Shown here: in pieces, positions 21,406-34,640 of the stretch | Numbering within the stretch: the stretch's first letter is position 1 | How the letters are laid out: each line of letters opens with the position of its first letter | Source of the DNA: Apodemus sylvaticus | Lineage: Eukaryota; Chordata; Mammalia; Rodentia; Muridae | DNA: 64,000 bases | Direction: 5' to 3' | NCBI RefSeq assembly: GCF_947179515.1 | Contig: NC_067488.1 | Coordinates: 31,066,039 to 31,130,038, forward strand | The notes under the pieces: model-generated | Databases searched by the model: none | Seen by the model: the letters and a program-made list of their open reading frames with translations, nothing else | What the model was told of the DNA's origin: nothing | Translations under genes and position numbers: made by a program

Positions 21406-22905
21406 GGCCCCTATCTCTACTCTTAACTAGTATCATTTGTGTTTTGTGCCTCCTCTGGGATCAGCTCTGCTTGAAGCATGAAGCCTGCACTACCAGGCTT
21501 CTGGGGGGAGCTTTTGCATCTATTTCCAGCAGTTTCTCTCCTGGTGTTTAAATGTGTGACTCTCTCCTTTGAAGTCCTGCAGAGCGAAAGCATCAGCAGG
21601 CGGTCTTTAAATTGCTGCAGCTTCCAAGGAATCTGCAGTCAGTCTGCTAGCACACAGTTTGTCTCCCCCGCTGAAGGGGCCTGACAGAGATTGGGCTTTA
21701 TAACAGGGACAAGATAATGATCAAAGGGAAATTTAGAGAGAGGGCTAAGGAAAATCTTCTGTGATTGATCTGGAGGTGGGGGAAGAGGAAGTTGCTGGGC
21801 TCTTGGCTGTGGATTTGGAATCCTGCCAAGAGTCAACTCTGGGAGCTGCCCCAAATCACAGGCTAGAAACCTGAATGATGAAATCTAAGTAGACATGCAT
21901 CGGAAGCTAAGAGTCTCTTTTACTCAGACTTCCCTGGACTGTACATTGCATGTCCTACAAGCTCAAGAATAAAGTTCAGACCTATGGGCTTGATGGCAGT
22001 CATAAGAGCAGTTTTAAAACACTGCCTTAAATTTATTTTCTATATATTCTAAAGCAATAACTTACTAAGCTCATGCATCAATAAGTTGATGTCCGTGCAG
22101 CTAACACGGCAAAGTCAGTCCTCTCTGAGAATATAATGATGGTCTGGGATTAAATTGCTTATGATTTAAAATTTTATTGCCATTAATGGATTTATATTGG
22201 CCTATTTAAGTGACCCCAAAACACAATGTAACACATTTTTCTTGCTTTAAGCATCTCTAGCTCCATATTATTCCCAGTAAGGGCAAAGCCATGATTTTCA
22301 GTTTTGATGGCATCCCCATTAGCACTTTTTCATGTTTGAATTCTAACAGAGCTGTTGGGGAAAAACAACAGAAATTGATGAAACCCTGCAGAACTAGAAC
22401 TTTCTGAAGGATGCAGCCATGAGGTAGGTGCTGCAGAGGGCTTACCAGTATATACGCTCTAATCCAATCAAAGATGAACATGTATCAGGACAAGCATTTA
22501 TGACGCTGCCTATAGTTTCTCTGGGTCCAAAGCAAATTCCAGGGAACTAATGGAATTGTTTGGGCTGTGGATGAAGTCCTTATCCAAGGATGGATAGAAA
22601 TTGTAGGATAGATACTGCTACAGCTTGCTGTTTTTCAAGTAAATCTCTGAAGAATGTTCCAGAAATCATTAAAGTTCCTACAACATTAGCCCCTTTCTCC
22701 CATGTTTATCTTCTACTGACTTTTATTATTGGTTTCTTGCCTTGTCTTTTTACTACTAAGCTGAATCCTATCAGGATCACTTTCTCCTAAACCCTGTCTT
22801 AAGATACATGTCTGGGAAATGTGGTCCAGACAAGACAGTGATTTGTTCTCGGGACATTTGACATTAGAAAATAAGTAAAGGGCTGGGTTGTAGTTTGTAG
22901 AGTGC
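21406..22905. other. Unique block, no gene recognised
   Basis: This stretch has no recognised repeat in its first 450 bases and a somewhat higher GC content around 21470-21850. It includes 'aagataatgatcaaaggg' at 21711-21728, which combines a GATA-like and a TCF/LEF-like word. The rest is ordinary unique sequence. Confidence 0.4.
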
Positions 22906-23095
22906 TTTTTTTTTTTTTTTTTTTAAACATGGATTAGGACTGGGGTTAAACCTTGGTTTAGAGAGGAAAGGGAGATGAAGAGAGAGGACAGAAGGAGAAT
23001 GAGGAAGGGAAAGGGGAGAAGGAGGGAAGGAAGGAAAAAGAAATAAAAGAAGAAAGGAAGGACAGAAGGAAGAAAAAGGAAAGGCGAAGTTGGAA
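22906..23095 (+). repeat. T19 run and polypurine tract
   Basis: A run of 19 T (22906-22924) is followed after about 35 bases by an A/G-only style tract (about 22960-23095). The minus-strand frames (Ser/Pro/Leu/Phe-rich) are composition artefacts. Confidence 0.85.
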
Positions 23096-24369
23096 TAAAG
23101 AAATGTGGCATGACAAACAAAAGCAACTGATAAGGGGACTAGTGACAATATTAAAATAGCAAATTATCCCACCACTGTCTTGTTTTTACTCTGTCATTTG
23201 ATCTCAGGATAGCCTGTGGTTTATAGTGTCCCCATAGTTCTATAACAGGCTACTCTCTTGTCCTATGTGATTAGCCCAAATTAAAAATACTTGACAGATA
23301 CATCTTCCTAGATGAGAATAAAATACTTACCACAGCTCTGCTATCTGGAATATAAAACTCAGGAAAAATAAAGATTTATAGAATTTTAGTATCTATATTA
23401 AAAGAGATTTAGCCTCTTATCAAGAGTTATAAGAGGAGTACCAAACATGGAATGAGTTATCATTGGCAAACACAGTTTCTAGTCACACTAAATGACAATT
23501 TGTTTTGCTTTAACTTTACCTATTCTGTCATGACATGCTTAGTACCTATTTATCCCTCTTCTTTGAATGCTATCATAAAAATATTTTGTTCATACTTGAG
23601 TATGAGGGCTGCCTATCCTGTGCTCTCTTTATATCTGTGCCCCATCCCAGATGTGGTATTTTCTGTGAAGTATTGCAACGGAATACATGTCTTTCCTACT
23701 AAGCACAGGACTTCTGGCTGATGGGTATTTCTCCCTTACTACTTCCTTAGGAGCTGACATAAATCATTGAGTGAGAGTTCACAAGTCTTTACCTAAAAAG
23801 AAAAAGGTGGCCAGCCGAAGAAGTAAATTCTTCTACTTCAAATTATGTCCATCAATGGATGGGTGGCAAGGCCTCAGAGATATCTTAAGGATGAGGGACA
23901 ACTAATACTTATTCTGTTTCTTGAGAGAACAGATAGTACCAGAAGTTTAATAAATTTCAAAAACCATATCTTAACAGATTCAACTTATTCAACAAATATG
24001 AATAATTCCAAATCCATCATGATGAGAGAAGGGTGGGTCTCTATTTTCAGGGTGAATGCCTACAAGTGACCAGGTATTTTTACAGGCCTGTGCAGCAGCA
24101 TTCATGTGTCCCGTGCTACATGGTTTGAACCAGTGTAGACCATTGAAGATAAAGAAATGAACCAGTGCTGTGGAAGTTTAGAAGAAGGAACCTTTAATTT
24201 AGGTTCTGACACAGACAGAGACATTAGCAAAGAAAGGTATTTAGGGAGAAAGGTTAAATAACATAGAGGAAGAAGTCATGAGTATGCAAGGGGGATCTAG
24301 GAACTTAATGATGTCCAGATGGCTGGGTCCTAGAATGTGGAGTGGACAAAATTGAAGCTAGGACTAGGG
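23096..24369. other. No feature recognised
   Basis: AT-rich unique sequence. Frames at 23452-23721 and 23845-24069 lack any recognisable motif. Confidence 0.45.
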
Positions 24370-24480
24370 GTAGAACTGTGTATGATTCTTGAATCTATCC
24401 TGAAGAATTTGAATTTTATTACTGACAGGAAATAGGGAGTCACTGATAATTTTAAATAAGAGACTATAGGGGAGGAAAAA
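24370..24480 (-). repeat. L2 LINE internal scrap
   Basis: 'gaatttgaattttattactg', 'aggaaatagggagtcactga' and 'agagactatagg' follow the antisense L2 phrase about 'ggattttattctaagtgtgatgggaagcc'. Confidence 0.45.
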
Positions 24481-25117
24481 TTTCTTTTTTCACAATTTTT
24501 AGGTGCAGCAAAAGGCAGACTAACAAGAGAACAAACAAAAGGAAAATCATATATTACTGCAAGAAAACCCAGAGAATGTAGTATGGGTTCATAGAGTGCA
24601 TCTCTAGGAAAGAGATGGAGCCTCAGACTTCAATATTAGCATCTTCTGGGAAAAAAAGCAAAGTTCTTGTTAGCATAAGATGGGCAGGAAAAGCACCTCA
24701 AACAAAGGTTACTTTTGCTCTGTAGCTCACACTCCATTCCTTTTCCAAGCTCTCATTCTTTAGTGATTTATTTAGTGGGTCTTTCTTTTTCTAGTAAAAG
24801 AGTCTCTTGAAAATGCAACTTCCTCCATAGATGTGGCTCTTCTTATAAAGGGGCAGCTACTTTTATAAGAACTACCCTCATGTCTATATGCTTTAAAACA
24901 ACAAACTGAAAATAATCCTCCTGCTAGAGCAGAACATTTTCAGTCCATATTCTGACCTTGTACAGTCACATCTTCAGTCACTGTGTTCTGGATTCCATTA
25001 GGAGTGCAATGACCTGACAGGTTGTACTTCTTAGAGCATGGTGCTGAGTAATGTAAGAAGTCTATATGTGTCTTACTTTCTTCACCTGTAGAATCAGGAT
25101 AATGGAGACTTTTAATT
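24481..25117. other. No feature recognised
   Basis: Unassigned AT-rich sequence. Confidence 0.45.
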
Positions 25118-25250
25118 AGCTAAGCACAGTAGGCACATGCTTAGGATTCTAACATCTGGGAGATAAAGGCAAGTGGATCAGGAGTTTGAGTAAACCCTCT
25201 GTTGCACAGTGAATTTGAGACCAACATGTGTTTAAAGACTATCTAAAAAA
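25118..25250 (+). repeat. B1-related SINE
   Basis: 'taagcacagtaggcacatgc', 'ttaggattctaacatctggg', 'aggcaagtggatcaggagtt' and 'cagtgaatttgagaccaaca', ending in an A-rich tail, follow the 7SL-derived B1/B4 body. Divergence suggests an old copy. Confidence 0.7.
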
Positions 25251-25599
25251 ATGGAAAAGAAAGAAAATCAGCCAAGATTTCACACAATGCACAGAAATAG
25301 GTTCTGTTACATTTTTTCCTGTTTTTGCAATTATTATGGTTTATTTTAGAACACTTGCTATCAGTAAAGACCATGCACTGGAAGCTAGATAGAGATAGGA
25401 AGGTGAACTTGATGAGGGTGTGTGTGCTTAGATCAAGAAGATGACAAAGACATTGTTCGTGCTCTGGCAGTACAATATAAGATTGAAAGTAGGCTTGAAA
25501 GGAAGCAGAAGACAAGACCTGAGAGAGGCTAGAAAGTGCTTCGGTTCACAGGTCAACAGCCACAGTAATTATTATGTGGATATGATCCTTCTAGAACCC

Positions 25600-25750
25600 T
25601 TGCTTTTAACTTGCCAAACACTAGTCACTACTAATGAGATTGTTTATCTTCAGACAGTGAAGCTTCCTAAGGCTTCATCTTACTTAAATTATGTATTTGG
25701 TACCCAGCATGACAGCACAGTAGGTGATCAAATAAATTCTGTTTGACTTC
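25600..25750 (+). repeat. L2 LINE 3' tail
   Basis: 'atgacagcacagtaggtgat' followed by 'caaataaattctgtttgac' matches the L2 end ('gcacatagtaggtgctcaataaatatttgttga'). A possible L2 internal scrap lies at 25430-25530, inside a 101-codon frame that I take as chance. Confidence 0.5.
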
Positions 25751-27745
<1,995 letters not shown>

Positions 27746-27837
27746 CTTTCATTCATTTAGTGTATGGTGTATGTATGTATGTGTATATATATATAAACAT
27801 AAATCTATATGTGCCTACACATGTGTGTATATATACA

Positions 27838-27990
27838 TGTGGAAACTGAAGATCAACCTGGGGTATCATTCTTCAGGAGCAATCTACCTTATTTTGAGAC
27901 CAGGTCTCTCTCATTGGCCTGGAGGTCACCAGTCTCCACTGACAGATCTCCACCTCCACAATTCTGGGCTTATAAACATGGGTCATCATA
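27838..27990 (-). repeat. B4/RSINE-class SINE remnant
   Basis: The plus strand reads 'gtatcattcttcaggagcaa', 'tctaccttattttgagacca', 'ggtctctctcattggcctgg' and 'aggtcaccag', the antisense body of a rodent B4-class SINE. The 168-codon frame at 27771-28277 runs through it and the next repeat and is not a gene. Confidence 0.65.
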
Positions 27991-28127
27991 ACAGGGATAT
28001 AACAGACTCATTTTCCCCTGCTTCTTATATTAACAATTTGCTTGTGGTTAAAACTGCAGACAGAAGATACAATTTTCACTACGGAGCTCAGGATCCACTA
28101 GGAATGAAAAGTTGGGTCTGGCTCTAC

Positions 28128-28330
28128 AGGGTGGCAAGTACTATGAAAAAGAAAAGATCCAGGGTGCTGAAAGTACTAAGAAGAGAGATCACAGATCTAG
28201 TCTCAGCTTGTTCTGATGGTGGAAGACTGCTTCGGGAAGGAGGTGGCATCCAAGTTAGCTTGAAAGACTTGGTATAATTTAGTAACCAGGAAGGAACATG
28301 TATGAATAAAGGGTAACTTGAACTAAGCTG
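28128..28330 (-). repeat. L2 LINE internal remnant
   Basis: Antisense L2 phrases: 'gcaagtactatgaaaaagaa', 'cttcgggaaggaggtggcat', 'agcttgaaagacttggtata' and 'aggaaggaacatg'. They parallel the L2 'agtgctatgaagaaaaataaagc ... gaggaggtgacatttgagc' series. Confidence 0.55.
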
Positions 28331-28653
28331 CCAAGCAGCAAGCATGCGTGGGACTGATCTAGGCCCTCTGCACATGTTACAGCTGTGTAGCTTTGTCTTC
28401 ATGTGGGACACCTAACAGCAGGAACAGTAGTTTTGTCTTTGAATCTGTTGCCTGCCTTTGGGACCCCTTCCTCCTACTGAGATGCTTTGTCTGGTTTCAA
28501 TAAAAGATGATGTACCTAGTCTAATTGCAGCTTGATATGCCAGGGTTGGTTAATATCCATCAGAGGCCTCCTCTTTTTTTTTTTTTTTTTTTTTTTTTAT
28601 TTTTAACTTCTTTTTTTTTTAATTTTTTTTATTCGATATAATTTATTTACATT

Positions 28654-28870
28654 TCAAATGATTTCCCCTTTTCTAGCCCCCCCACTCCCCGAAAGTCCCG
28701 CAAGCCCCCTTCTCTTCCCCTGTCCTCCCACCCACCCCTTCCCACTTCCCCGTTCTGGTTTTGCTGAATACTGTTTCACTGAGTCTTTCCAGAACCAGGG
28801 GCCACTCCTCCTTTCTTCTTGTACCTCATTTGATGTGTGGATTATGTTTTGGGTATTCCAGTTTTCTAGG
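28654..28870 (-). other. L1 3' UTR with C-rich block
   Basis: Downstream of the ORF2 stop, the sense strand carries a G-rich polypurine block (28671-28760 as C-rich on the plus strand). A ~75-codon frame overlaps the ORF2 stop in another phase. The same frame is open in the L1 at 10565-11328. No known function is assigned to it. Confidence 0.6.
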
Positions 28871-31800
28871 TTAATATCCACTTATTAGTGAGTGCATACC
28901 ATGATTCACCTTTTGAGTCTGGGTTACCTCACTTAGTATGATACTCTCTAGCTCCATCCATTTGCCTAAGAATTTCATGAATTCATTGTTTCTAATGGCT
29001 GAATAGTACTCCATTGTGTAGATATACCACATTTTTTGCATCCACTCTTCTGTTGAGGGATACCTGGGTTCTTTCCAGCATCTGGCAATTACAAATAGGG
29101 CTGCTATGAACATAGTAGAACATGTATCCTTATTACATGGTGGGGAGTCTTCTGGGTATATGCCCAGGAGTGGTATAGCAGAATCTTCTGGAAGTGAGGT
29201 GCCCAGTTTTCGGAGGAACCGCCAGACTGATTTCCAGAGTGGTTGTACCAATTTGCAACCCCACCAGCAGTGGAGGAGTGTTCCTCTTTCTCCACACCCT
29301 CTCCAACACCTGCTGTCTCCTGAATTTTTAATCTTAGCCATTCTGACTGGTGTAAGATGAAATCTTAGGGTTGTTTTGATTTGCATTTCCCTAATGACTA
29401 ATGAAGTTGAGCATTTTTTAAGATGCTTCTCCGCCATCCGAAGTTCTTCAGGTGAGAATTCTTTGTTTAACTCTGTACCCCATTTTTTAATAGGGTTGTT
29501 TGGTTTTCTGGAGTTTAACTTCTTGAGTTCTTTATATATATTGGATATTAGCCCTCTATCTGATGTAGGATTGGTGAAGATCTTTTCCCAATTTGTTGGT
29601 TGCCGATTTGTCCTCTTGATGGTGTCCTTTGCCTTACAGAAACTTTGTAATTTTATGAGGTCCCATTTGTCAATTCTTGCTCTTAGAGCATACGCTATTG
29701 GTGTTCTGTTCAGAAACTTTCTCCCTGTACCGATGTCCTCAACGGTCTTCCCCAGTTTCTTTTCTATTAGCTTCAGAGTGTCTGGCTTTATGTGGAGGTC
29801 CTTGATCCATTTGGATTTGAGCTTAGTACAAGGAGACAAGGATGGATCAATTCCCATTCTTCTGCATGCTGACCTCCAGTTGAACCAGCACCATTTGTTG
29901 AAAAGGCTATCTTTTTTCCATTGGATGTTTTCAGCCTCTTTGTCGAGGATCAAGTGGCCATAGGTGTGTGGGTTCATTTCTGGATCTTCAATCCTGTTCC
30001 ATTGATCCTCCTGTCTGTCACTGTACCAATACCATGCAGTTTTTAACACTATTGCTCTGTAGTATTGCTTGAGGTCAGGGATACTGATTCCCCCAGATTT
30101 TCTTTTGTTGCTGAGAATAGTTTTAGCTATCCTGGGTTTTTTGTTGTTCCAGATGAATTTGATAATTGCTCTTTCTAACTCTGTGAAGAATTGAGTTGGG
30201 ATTTTGATGGGTATTGCATTGAATCTGTATAGTGCTTTAGGCAAAATGGCCATTTTAACTATATTGATTCTACCGATCCATGAGCATGGGAGGTTTTCCC
30301 ATTTTTTGAGGTCTTCTTCCATTTCCTTCTTCAGAGTCTTGAAGTTCTTGTCATACAGATCTTTCACATGTTTGGTAAGAGTCATCCCAAGATACTTTAT
30401 ACTGTTTGAGGCTATTGTGAAGGGGGTCATTTCCCTAATTTCTTTCTCAGCCTGCTTATCCTTTGAGTATAGGAAGGCCACTGATTTGCTTGAGTTGATT
30501 TTATAACCTGCCACTTTGCTGAAGTTGTTTATCAGCTGTAGGAGCTCTCTAGTGGAGTTTTTTGGGTCACTTAGGTAGACTATCATGTTGTCTGCAAATA
30601 ATGATAGTTTGACTTCTTCCTTTCCAATTTGTATCCCTTTGACCTCCTTATGTTGTCGAATTGCCCGAGCTAGTACCTCAAGTACAATATTGAAAAGATA
30701 AGGAGAAAGGGGGCAGCCTTGTCTGGTCCCTGATTTCAGTGGGATTGCTTCAAGTTTCTCTCCATTTAGTTTGATGCTGGCTACCGATTTGCTGTATATT
30801 GCTTTTACTATGTTTAGGTATGGGCCTTGAATTCCTGTTCTCTCCAAGACCTTAAGCATGAAAGGATGCTGAATTTTGTCAAATGCTTTTCAGCATCCAA
30901 TGAAATGACCATGTGGTTTTGTTCTTTGAGTTTGTTTATGTAGTGGATTGTATTGATGGATTTCCGTATATTGAACCAACCCTGCATTCCCGGGATAAGG
31001 CCTACTTGATCATGGTGGATGATCATTTTGATGTGTTCTTGGATTCGGTTGGCAAGAATTTTATTGAGTATTTTTGCATCGATGTTCATAAGGGAAATTG
31101 GTCTGAAGTTCTCTTTCTTTGTTGGATCTTTGTGTGGCTTTGGTATCAGCGTAATTGTGGCTTCGTAGAAGGAATTGGGTAGTGTTCCTTCTGTTTCTAT
31201 TTTGTGGAATAGTTTGAAGAGTATTGGTGTTAACTCTTCTTTGAAGGTCTGGTAGAATTCTGCACTGAAGCTATCTGGTCCTGTGCTTTTTTTGGTTGGA
31301 AGACTTTCTATGACTCCTTCTATTTCTTTAGGCATTATGGGACTGTTTAGATGGTCTAGTTGGTCCTGATTTAATTTTGGTATTTGGTATCTGTCAAGGA
31401 AATTGTCCATTTCCTCCAGGTTCCCCAGTTGTGTTGAGTACAGGCTCTTGTAGTAGGATCTGATGATTTTTTGGATTTCCTCAGTTTCCGTTGTTATATC
31501 TCCCTTTTCATTTCTAAGTTTGTTAATTTGGATACTTTCTCTGTGCCCTTTGGTCAGTCTGGCTAAGGGTTTATCTATCTTGTTGATTTTCTCAAAGAAC
31601 CAGCTCCTGGTTTTGTTGATTTTTTGTATGGTTCTCTTTGTTTCTACTTGATTGATTTCGGCCCTGAGTTTGATGATTTCCTGTCTTCTACTCCTCCTGG
31701 GCGAAATAGCTTCTTTTTGTTCTAGGGCTTTCAGGTGTGTCATTAAGCTGGTAATGTATGCTCTCTCCATTTTCTTTTTGGAGGCACTCAGGGCTATGAG

Positions 31801-32694
31801 TTTTCCTCTTAGCACTGCTTTCATTGTGTCCCATAGATTTGGGTATGTTGTGTTTTCATTTTCATTGTGTTCTAAAAAGTCTTTAATTTCTTTCTTTATT
31901 TCTTCCTTGACCAAGGTATCATTGAGTAGAGTATTGTTCAGTTTCCACGTGTATGTGGGTTTTCTGTTGTTTCTGTTGCTATTGAAGACCACTTTTACTC
32001 CATAGTGATCAGATAGGAGGCATGGGATTAGTTCTATCTTCTTATATTTGTTGAGGTCTGTCTTGTGACCAATTATATGGTCGATTTTGGAGAAGGTACC
32101 ATGAGGTGCTGAGAAAAAGGTATATTCTTTTGTTTTAGGATAGAATGTTCTATATATATCTGCTAAATCTAATTGGTCCAAAGCTTCAATTAGTTTCATT
32201 GTGTCCCTGTTTAGTTTCTGTTTTCCTGATCGGTCCATTGAGGAAAGTGCAGTGTTGAAGTCACCCACAATTATTGTGTTAGGTGCAATGTGTGCTTTTA
32301 GTTTTAATAAAGTTTCTTTTACGAAAGAGGGTGCCCTTGCATTTGGGGCATAGATGTTCAGGATTGACAGTTCTTCTTTTTGTATTTTTCCTTTGACCAG
32401 CAAGAAATGTCCCTCAGGGTCTCTTTTGATGACTTTGGGTTGAAAGTCAATTTTATCTGATATTAAAATGGCTACTCCAGCTTGTTTCCTGAGACCATTT
32501 GCTTGTAAAATTGTCTTCCAGCCTTTTACTCTAAGGTAGTGTTTGTCTTTGACCCTGAGGTGTGTTTCCTGTAAGCAGCAAAATGTAGGGTCCTGTTTAC
32601 GTATCCAGTCAGTTAGTCTGTGTCTTTTTATTGGGGCATTAAGTCCATTGATGTTAAGAGATATTAAGGAATAGTGATTGTTACTTCCTATCAT
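28871..32694 (-). pseudogene. L1 ORF2 (endonuclease/reverse transcriptase), one frameshift
   Basis: ORF2 nicks target DNA and reverse-transcribes L1 RNA from the nick. From the ATG at 32694 the frame is 1274 codons once the lesion is allowed for, close to the usual ~1280. The endonuclease residues are all present at the expected positions: N14, E43 (QETH), D145/N147 (GDFN), D205 and H230 (SDH). A missing T (sense A) in the run at 30887-30890 breaks the frame near codon 602. Beyond it the RT domain is open to the stop, but the FADD active-site box reads FADN: codon 703 at 30589-30587 is AAC. The Cys-rich C-terminal region (CWRGCGERGTLLHCWW) is intact. The copy is therefore inactive by frameshift and by a catalytic substitution. 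Confidence 0.95.
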
Positions 32695-32753
32695 TTTTGA
32701 CGTTATTTTTTAAATTTGAATGCTTAACTTCTTTTGGGTTTGATGAAAGGTTA

Positions 32754-34024
32754 CTATCTTGCTTTTTCCAGGGTGAAGTTTCCCTCCTTGTATTGGTGTT
32801 GTCCTCCTATTATCCTTTTTAGGGCCGGGTTTGTGGATAGATATTGGGTAAACTTGGTTTTGTCATGAAATATCTTAGTTTCTCCATCTATGGTGATTGA
32901 GAGTTTTGCTGGATATAGTAGTTTTGGTTGGCATTTGTGTTCTCTTAGAGTCTGCATGAGATCTGCCCAGGACCTTCTAGCCTTCATAGTCTCAGGTGAA
33001 AGTCTGCTGTGATTCTGATAGGTCTTCCTTTATATGTTACTTGGCCTTTTTCTCTTACTGCCTTTAGTATTCTTTCTTTGTTTAGAACATTTGGTGTTTT
33101 GATTATTATGTGACGGGAAGTATTTCTGTTCTGGTCCAGTCTGTTTGGAGTTCTGTAGGCTTCTTGTATATTCATGGGCATCTCTCTCTTTAGGTTAGGG
33201 AAGTTTTCTTCCATAATTTTATTGAAGATATTTGCTGGCCCTTTAAGTTGTAAATCTTCACTCTCATCTATGCTTATAATCCTTAGGTTTGGTCTTCTCA
33301 TTGTGTCCTGGATTTCCTGGATATTTTAGGTTACAAGCTTTTTGCATTTTGCATTTTCTTTAACTGTTGAGTCCATGGTTTCTATGGAATCTTCAGCATC
33401 TGAGATTCTTTCTTCTATCTCTTGTATTCTGTTGTTGATATTTGCATCTCTGTCCCCTGATTTCTTCCCAAGGCTTTCTATCTCCAAAGTTGTCTCCCTT
33501 TGAGTTTTCTTAGTTGTTTCTACTTCTGATTTTAGATCCTGGATGGTTTTGCTTAGCTCCTTCACTTGCATGTTTGTGTTTTCCTGTAATTCTTTAAGAG
33601 ATTTTTGTGTTTTCTCTTTCATGAGCTCAGCCTGTTGATCAAAGTTCTCCTGTATTTCTTTAAGAGATTTTTGTGTTTCGTCTTTCATGACCTCAGCCTG
33701 TTGACCAAAGTTCTCCTGTATTTCTTTAAGTGTTTTTTGCATTTCCTCCTTGTTGGCTTTTGTATTCTCCTGGATTTCTTTCAATGATTTTTGTGTTTCC
33801 CTTGCAAGGGCTTCTAACTTTTGATCCATTTTCTCCTGAATTTCTTTAAGTATGTCCTTCATGTGTTCCTGTACCAGCATCATGACCAGTGATTTTAAAT
33901 CCAAATCTTGTTTTACTGGTGTGATGGGATATCCAGGACATGTTGGTAGAGGAGAATTGGGTTCAGATGTTGCCATATTGCCTTGATTTCTGTTAGTGAC
34001 GTTCCTGCGTTTGCCTTTTGCCAT
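32754..34024 (-). pseudogene. L1 ORF1 (RNA-binding chaperone), two lesions
   Basis: ORF1 protein forms trimers through a coiled coil, coats L1 RNA and acts as a nucleic-acid chaperone. The start is the MAKGKRR codon run at 34024. Regions in order are a basic, proline-containing N-terminus (about residues 1-45), a long coiled coil with repeated KSLKEIQEN-type units (about 45-190), the RRM region (IRRPNLRIISI-like wording, about 240-320) and the C-terminal domain (about 320-420). At ~423 codons it is longer than typical mouse ORF1p (~360-370), because of extra coiled-coil units. Lesions are a CAA-to-TAA nonsense codon at 33328-33326 and a one-base loss near 32990-33000 that shifts the frame. 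Confidence 0.93.
33582..33830 (-). repeat. 66-nt repeats in L1 ORF1 coiled coil
   Basis: Tandem units of about 66 nt (22 codons), each starting 'ttctcctgtatttctttaag' on the plus strand, lie at about 33645, 33711 (a shorter 54-nt unit) and 33765. A related first unit begins near 33582. This is the length-polymorphic region of rodent ORF1. The copy in the L1 at 41800-41970 has one fewer 66-nt unit. Confidence 0.8.
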
Positions 34025-34640
34025 CTAGTTCTCACTGGTGTTAGTTTGTCTTGTCAGTGCTGGACTCACCAGTGCAAGCTGCCCCTTCCCAGTTGGCCTC
34101 TGGTGCACAGCTTACCTCCTGCACTGCTTGTAGACAGGGTGCTGCTGCCCAGGCTATTCAGATCCCAAAGCAGGCACCCGAAGGCTCCCGCTGGGGCCCG
34201 CTGGATTCACTGGAGCACACTGACTTCTCCCAGCTGGCCGCCCGGAATCCCAGCTAGCCACTTGCAGGACTTGGAGATGTGGTGCTGCTGCCCAGGCTGA
34301 TCTGGGCAGCAGAACTCCCAACCGGGTTGGTGCACACAAGGCTAGCCTAGCTGCTCAGGCCCTGAGTCTAGGCAAAAGCCTGGCAGGCCAATGTTGGTGC
34401 AAAGTTCCCCTCAGCTATGGGTGTTAATTGGGTGTGTCAGGTGGCTAGGATGGTGGTGTGCGCGAGTTCCCTGAGAGTGCTGGGAGAGTCTGCTGGGCTA
34501 ACAATCTCCTGGCTGGGTCAGCACACAGATGGCCCAACGAGCAGCCCAGGGCCTGGGGGCAGTCCAGGGCCTGACCGTCTGAGACCCCTGCTATGGGTGA
34601 TATGGGTTTGTTGCTTTTGGTGCTGGAGATAAAAGTTTCT
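34025..34640 (-). promoter_or_regulatory. L1-a 5' UTR (promoter region)
   Basis: A GC-rich ~600-base segment upstream of ORF1, where rodent L1s hold their internal RNA polymerase II promoter. It shows only weak internal repetition (gtgctgctgcccaggct at about 34138 and 34281). It has no clear relation to the 5' UTR of the second L1 (42171-42806), so the two elements carry different promoter types. Left and right ends of promoter activity cannot be judged. Confidence 0.65.

Larger units (their letters stand above)
28574..34640 (-). mobile_element. Near-full-length L1 (L1-a)
   Basis: A ~6.07-kb murine L1 on the minus strand. It has a 5' UTR (about 34640-34025), ORF1 (34024-32754), a short inter-ORF spacer (32753-32695), ORF2 (32694-28871), a 3' UTR with a C-rich (sense G-rich) block at 28671-28760, and a long interrupted T tract (sense A tail) at 28574-28630. 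The 5' limit is approximate because I could not find a clean target-site duplication. It has few disabling lesions, so it is fairly young. It shares orientation with the L1 at 36860-42806. Confidence 0.93.

Noticed and set aside
25441..25746. 101-codon plus-strand frame
   Set aside because: It overlaps L2-derived sequence and shows no protein family features.
27771..28277. 168-codon plus-strand frame
   Set aside because: It runs from a microsatellite flank through an antisense B4-class SINE and an L2 remnant; no domain is visible and the start is arbitrary.
28545..28573. Target-site duplication for L1-a
   Set aside because: The left flank (agaggcctcctc before the T tract) has only a loose match (cttcctcctttg near 34700) on the right, too weak to call.
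29376..29963. 195-codon plus-strand frame
   Set aside because: It is the antisense of L1 ORF2. Similar antisense frames in L1-b and at 30204, 31652 and 33983 are also shadows.
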